DNA of 64,000 nucleotides from Runella rosea (GTDB taxonomy: Bacteria; Bacteroidota; Bacteroidia; Cytophagales; Spirosomataceae), in NCBI RefSeq assembly GCF_003325355.1, contig NZ_CP030850.1:2728001-2792000 (forward strand). Reading direction: 5' to 3'. This document shows, in pieces, positions 61,001 through 64,000 of the stretch (the stretch's first letter is position 1; every line of letters starts with the position of its first letter). The notes beneath the pieces are model-generated. The model saw only the letters and a list, made by a program, of their open reading frames with translations, did no database searches and was not told the origin of the DNA. The translations under genes were made by a program, and so were the position numbers.

Positions 61001-62059
61001 CTACACCCCTATCTTCTCCACAACCAAATAATCGGCCTGCTTGACCGTGTGTTGTTTCACCATCATTTCCCCCAAAAATCCCGCTAAAAACAGCTGAAAT
61101 CCGATGACGATGGCGACCAAGGCCATGTAAAACAGCGGATTTTCGGTCACATTGCGGAAAGGCGCGTGGGTAAAAATCAGGTAGAGTTTTTTGATAATCA
61201 ACCCAAAAGTGATAACAAACCCCAGCAAAAATGAGAGCGTACCCCACAGCCCGAAAAAGTGCATGGGCGCTTTGCTAAAACGATGTACAAACGTGATAGA
61301 AAGCAAATCCAGAAAACCATTCACAAAGCGCTCCAGACCAAACTTGGTGCTGCCGTATTTGCGCGCCTGATGCTGCACTACTTTTTCACCAATCTTACGG
61401 AAACCATTCCACTTGGCAACCACTGGAATATAGCGGTGCATCTCGCCGTAAAGCGTGATGTTTTTGACCACGCGCTGCTTGTAGGCTTTCAGTCCGCAGT
61501 TAAAATCATGGAGATGGACCCCTGATATGCTGCGGGTTACGGCGTTAAACAACTTGGTGGGCAGGGTTTTTGAAATTGGATCATAGCGTTTTTGTTTCCA
61601 GCCCGACACCAAGTCAAAACCATCTTCGGTAATCATGCGGTACAACTCAGGGATTTCGTCGGGGCTGTCTTGCAAGTCGGCATCCATCGTAATAACCACA
61701 CTGCCGCGCACAAGCTGAAAACCCGTTTGTAAGGCGGGGGTTTTACCATAATTTCGGTTGAAGCGCACTCCTTTGATATGCGGGTCGCTGACGGCCAGTT
61801 TCTGAATCACTTTCCAAGAATCATCGGTACTGCCGTCGTCGACCAACAGTACCTCATAACTGAACTGATGCTCTTCCATGACCCGCCCAATCCAAGCGGT
61901 CAATTCGGGTAACGATTCCTCCTCATTGAAGAGCGGAATAACGACTGATATATCAAGGGCTTCGCCGGGCATAGTATCCAAAATCAATTGCGTATCACGC
62001 AGCAAAGCTACAAATTCTTTTGGTGCTTCCATTGGATTTTGAGGATTAGGGTGTTGCAT
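61001..62059 (-). CDS. GT2 family glycosyltransferase (ArnC/DPM-like)
   Basis: Membrane-bound family 2 glycosyltransferase of 352 residues; ATG at 62059 chosen over an upstream in-frame TTG. GT-A domain: SVVIPLFNEEESL, nucleotide-sugar block LLVDDGSTDDSW, and the metal motif in ITMDADLQDSPDEI. DLVSGWKQKRYD and the KYGSTKFGL block are typical of polyprenyl-phosphate sugar transferases. Two C-terminal membrane helices (LWGTLSFLLGFVITFGLIIK, then FYMALVAIVIGFQLFLAG). It probably loads a sugar on undecaprenyl phosphate for envelope glycans. 45 nt after the symporter gene stop. Confidence 0.93.
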   Translation of the reverse strand: MQHPNPQNPMEAPKEFVALLRDTQLILDTMPGEALDISVVIPLFNEEESLPELTAWIGRVMEEHQFSYEVLLVDDGSTDDSWKVIQKLAVSDPHIKGVRFNRNYGKTPALQTGFQLVRGSVVITMDADLQDSPDEIPELYRMITEDGFDLVSGWKQKRYDPISKTLPTKLFNAVTRSISGVHLHDFNCGLKAYKQRVVKNITLYGEMHRYIPVVAKWNGFRKIGEKVVQHQARKYGSTKFGLERFVNGFLDLLSITFVHRFSKAPMHFFGLWGTLSFLLGFVITFGLIIKKLYLIFTHAPFRNVTENPLFYMALVAIVIGFQLFLAGFLGEMMVKQHTVKQADYLVVEKIGV

Positions 62060-62104
62060 AAAATCCCAAATCAACAAACGTGCCAAAGCCCTTCAAAATT
62101 GCGA

Positions 62105-63706
62105 TTACGCCCCAGTAACGGTCTGTTCTTCGGTCTTTTCGGGCACTTTACCCCGAATTTTTGTCAAAAGAATACCTACCAAAAAGATAGTAAGCGTGCC
62201 CACAACGATAATCATATTGGGATGAAACGCACTCCGTAAATACGCCAAAGAATCGGGAATTTGGGCTGAAAAAGTCATCCAGAGAATGACGAGCAAGCCA
62301 ATCATGGTGGCCGTTAGGGCTTCCACGTTGCGGGTCTGCCGCGAGATGATTCCCAACAAAAACAGTCCCAACATACCGCCCGCAAAAATCCCCGAAAGCA
62401 CCCACCATACATCCAAAATACTCTTGACGCCAATCATCGCAATGCCCGTAACCATGCCCATGAGTCCAAACACCGTGGTGGCAACGTATAATAATCTGAG
62501 TGACTGCTTATCGGTCAGATTTGACTTAATGTAGCGTTGGTAAATATCGACCGAAAACACCGTGGCCGAAGCGTTCATGCCCGAACTGATGGTGCTCATG
62601 GCCGCCGACAAAATCGCGGCTACAATCAGCCCCAACAAACCAGCCGGAACTTTGGTCACCATAAAGTGCGGCATCACCTTATCACCAAAATCGCTCGGCT
62701 TGAGCGTGGCGGCCAATTGTTGGATGGCTTCTTGCGTTCCACCGGGCAGCTTGTCGGCTGCCGCTTGCAATCTCACCGCTTCCATCATTTCTGGATTGGC
62801 TTGATAATACGCGTACAAAGCGGAGCCCAACACAAAGAATATCAACGAAATAGGTACGTATAAGTACACGCATAGCCACACCGACTTGGCTGCTTCTTTG
62901 ATGGATGTGGTGGTATGGTAGCGCTGCACGTAGTTTTGGTCCATCCCGAAATTGTTCAGGTTCATGAAGAACCCATAAAGCAATATGACCCAAAAAGTAG
63001 GTTGGGAAAAGTCGGGCGCGTAGCTGCCCAGACTGAATTTATTGTCGGCCTGCCCAATATCGATGATTTTACCAACTCCTCCCGACATACCATCGACCAC
63101 CAACCACAAAATAATGACCGCACCAGCTGTTTTGATTACGCCTTGCACTACTTCGGTCCAAATCACAGCTTCCATGCCTCCCATGACGGTATAAAGAATG
63201 ATACAAATACCTACCACCACCATAATCGTGGCCATTGGGTAGCCCGTCAGGGCCTGTAGACTAAGGGCAATTCCGAAGAAAATGGAACCCATACGGGCCA
63301 GCTGCGTTAACAAAAAACACACTACCGCATAAGACCGTGCCCAAGGACCAAAACGATTTTCGAGGTTGGTATAGGCCGATACTTCGCCGGTATTGCGGTA
63401 AAAAGGAATGAAAAATTTAGTGGCTACCCACGCCGCCAAAGGCATCGAAAGGCTAAACACAAAGGAGTTCCAGTTGCTCCCGAAGGCTTTGCCAGGCACG
63501 CCCAAAAAGGTATTGCTGCTAAGAAAAGTCGCATAAATCGACATACCGATGGCCCAGCCTGGAATCTGCCCCGAGGCGGTAGTAAACTGCTCGGCGTTGT
63601 TGCTGCTTTCCCGGCTGTTTTTGCGGGAAAAATACACACCAACGCCCACCATTCCGGCTAAATACAATAAAATGATGGCGACATCAATAAGGGGAAGGTT
63701 CTTCAT
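62105..63706 (-). CDS. Sodium:solute symporter family transporter
   Basis: SSS-family Na+-coupled importer of 533 residues with about thirteen or fourteen helices. Starts MKNLPLIDVAIILLYLAGMV; the TSASGQIPGWAIGMSIYATF-like region (here FTTASGQIPGWAIGMS) holds TM2 residues used for Na+ and substrate, and GGMEAVIWTEVVQGV and ISSGMNASATVFSVDIY are family blocks. Sugar or sialate/uronate substrates are common in this subfamily of Bacteroidota; substrate here is inferred only. It reads away from the aldolase gene at the window end; its leader has the GTGCT-AA-AGCAC hairpin shared with uxuA. Confidence 0.93.
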   Translation of the reverse strand: MKNLPLIDVAIILLYLAGMVGVGVYFSRKNSRESSNNAEQFTTASGQIPGWAIGMSIYATFLSSNTFLGVPGKAFGSNWNSFVFSLSMPLAAWVATKFFIPFYRNTGEVSAYTNLENRFGPWARSYAVVCFLLTQLARMGSIFFGIALSLQALTGYPMATIMVVVGICIILYTVMGGMEAVIWTEVVQGVIKTAGAVIILWLVVDGMSGGVGKIIDIGQADNKFSLGSYAPDFSQPTFWVILLYGFFMNLNNFGMDQNYVQRYHTTTSIKEAAKSVWLCVYLYVPISLIFFVLGSALYAYYQANPEMMEAVRLQAAADKLPGGTQEAIQQLAATLKPSDFGDKVMPHFMVTKVPAGLLGLIVAAILSAAMSTISSGMNASATVFSVDIYQRYIKSNLTDKQSLRLLYVATTVFGLMGMVTGIAMIGVKSILDVWWVLSGIFAGGMLGLFLLGIISRQTRNVEALTATMIGLLVILWMTFSAQIPDSLAYLRSAFHPNMIIVVGTLTIFLVGILLTKIRGKVPEKTEEQTVTGA

Positions 63707-63719
63707 GATTTGGGTCTGA

Positions 63720-63731
63720 GTGCTAAAGCAC
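63720..63731. promoter_or_regulatory. GTGCT-AA-AGCAC palindrome in the symporter leader
   Basis: Same 12-mer as at 20058-20069, 13 nt upstream of the symporter ATG; the next ~28 nt (TTATTTGTTATTCGTTAAT) also resemble the uxuA leader. Confidence 0.45.
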
Positions 63732-63917
63732 GATTATTTGTTATTCGTTAATTGTATATCCGTCTAGTGGTGTTCCGAAAATCTGTTTTCTAGTCACGCA
63801 ATCCTTAATACCTTTTTTTATTCGATTAAGACTATTTATAACTTAAAATACTGCATACAAGAAATAGCCTCATTCGCCCAAAGGCAAGTACTGTTTCTAT
63901 CCAACTCAGGAAGACCC

Positions 63918-64000
63918 ATGAGCACCTCAATTACTCCCACGCTACTCCAAAAATTAAAAAATGGTCAAAATGTGTACGGAACGTGCATTACGTCTACCGC
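63918..64000 (+). CDS. Probable HpcH/HpaI aldolase, 3' truncated by window edge
   Basis: Only the first 27 codons are visible: MSTSITPTLLQKLKNGQNVY then GTCITST. LKNGQNVYGT matches the start of HpcH/HpaI aldolases (2,4-dihydroxyhept-2-ene-1,7-dioate or 2-keto-3-deoxy-L-rhamnonate aldolase class), which cleave 2-keto-3-deoxy acids. Divergent from the symporter gene by 211 nt. An aldolase for sugar acids next to a symporter would fit uronate or deoxy-sugar use; identification rests on a short segment. Confidence 0.55.
   Translation, partial: MSTSITPTLLQKLKNGQNVYGTCITST

Noticed and set aside
1-64000. tRNA, rRNA, prophage, integrase or IS transposase genes
   Set aside because: None seen in the gaps or among the proteins; REP-like repeats are the only mobile-type sequence.

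Overview
The window reads as one chromosomal stretch of a Bacteroidota bacterium, most likely order Cytophagales (Runella/Dyadobacter/Spirosoma-like; the genus is an inference). Signs are several TTG-N19/20-TAnnTTTG promoters, lipoprotein signals of the LxxC type, LytS/LytTR two-component genes, a carboxypeptidase-regulatory-domain outer-membrane barrel, NIPSNAP and DUF2975 proteins, and a run of secreted sulfatases. No rRNA, tRNA, CRISPR array, phage or transposase gene was seen. About 52 protein genes are supported, including one cut at each window edge.

Layout. 0-3 kb: 3' part of an ABC-F ATPase, a DedA membrane protein and a diadenylate cyclase (cdaA). 3-7.5 kb: three consecutive secreted sulfatases on the minus strand. 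7.5-11.6 kb: small conserved proteins, a cytosolic HtrA-like protease, a small lipoprotein and hslU without hslV. 11.6-14.7 kb: a minus-strand signalling operon of a canonical LytS-type kinase, a second kinase lacking all its catalytic motifs, and a LytTR response regulator. 14.8-18.8 kb: an S41 peptidase and an outer-membrane barrel receptor. 18.9-23.3 kb: mannonate dehydratase (uxuA) and the three-gene proton-translocating transhydrogenase (pntAA-pntAB-pntB). 23.3-25.1 kb: an island of REP-like hairpin repeats flanking a DUF2975/HTH pair that has a double-palindrome operator. 25.1-30.4 kb: acetyltransferase, a coiled-coil protein/PEP synthase/SDR operon and a NIPSNAP protein. 30.5-41.5 kb: a PQQ dehydrogenase with an internal cytochrome c domain, a TPR protein, aldehyde dehydrogenase, an XRE regulator with a LexA-like tail, an SDR, a cytosolic trypsin-like protease and pckA. 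41.8-48.1 kb: an RND tripartite efflux operon. 48.2-51.7 kb: a peptide transporter, 5-formyl-THF cyclo-ligase, a structured RNA resembling 6S RNA, and asd. 51.8-57.2 kb: prolyl-aminopeptidase-like lipoprotein, two tandem Crp-family regulators and an M1 aminopeptidase. 57.5-64 kb: amidohydrolase, a graveyard of duplicated gene ends, an AT-rich orphan gene, a GT2 glycosyltransferase, a sodium:solute symporter, and the start of a probable HpcH/HpaI aldolase.

How the genes fit together. ppsA and pckA control flow between pyruvate/oxaloacetate and PEP, and the transhydrogenase supplies NADPH. uxuA, the sulfatases, the symporter and the aldolase suggest use of sulfated or uronate-containing polysaccharides. 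The most unusual items are the active-kinase/dead-kinase/LytTR operon, the 6S-like RNA next to the cyclo-ligase gene, the two 14-bp palindromes 21 bp apart over the DUF2975/HTH promoter, the GCT-AA-AGC hairpin family that also occurs in the leaders of uxuA and of the symporter, and a tandem-duplication scar near 59.35 kb.
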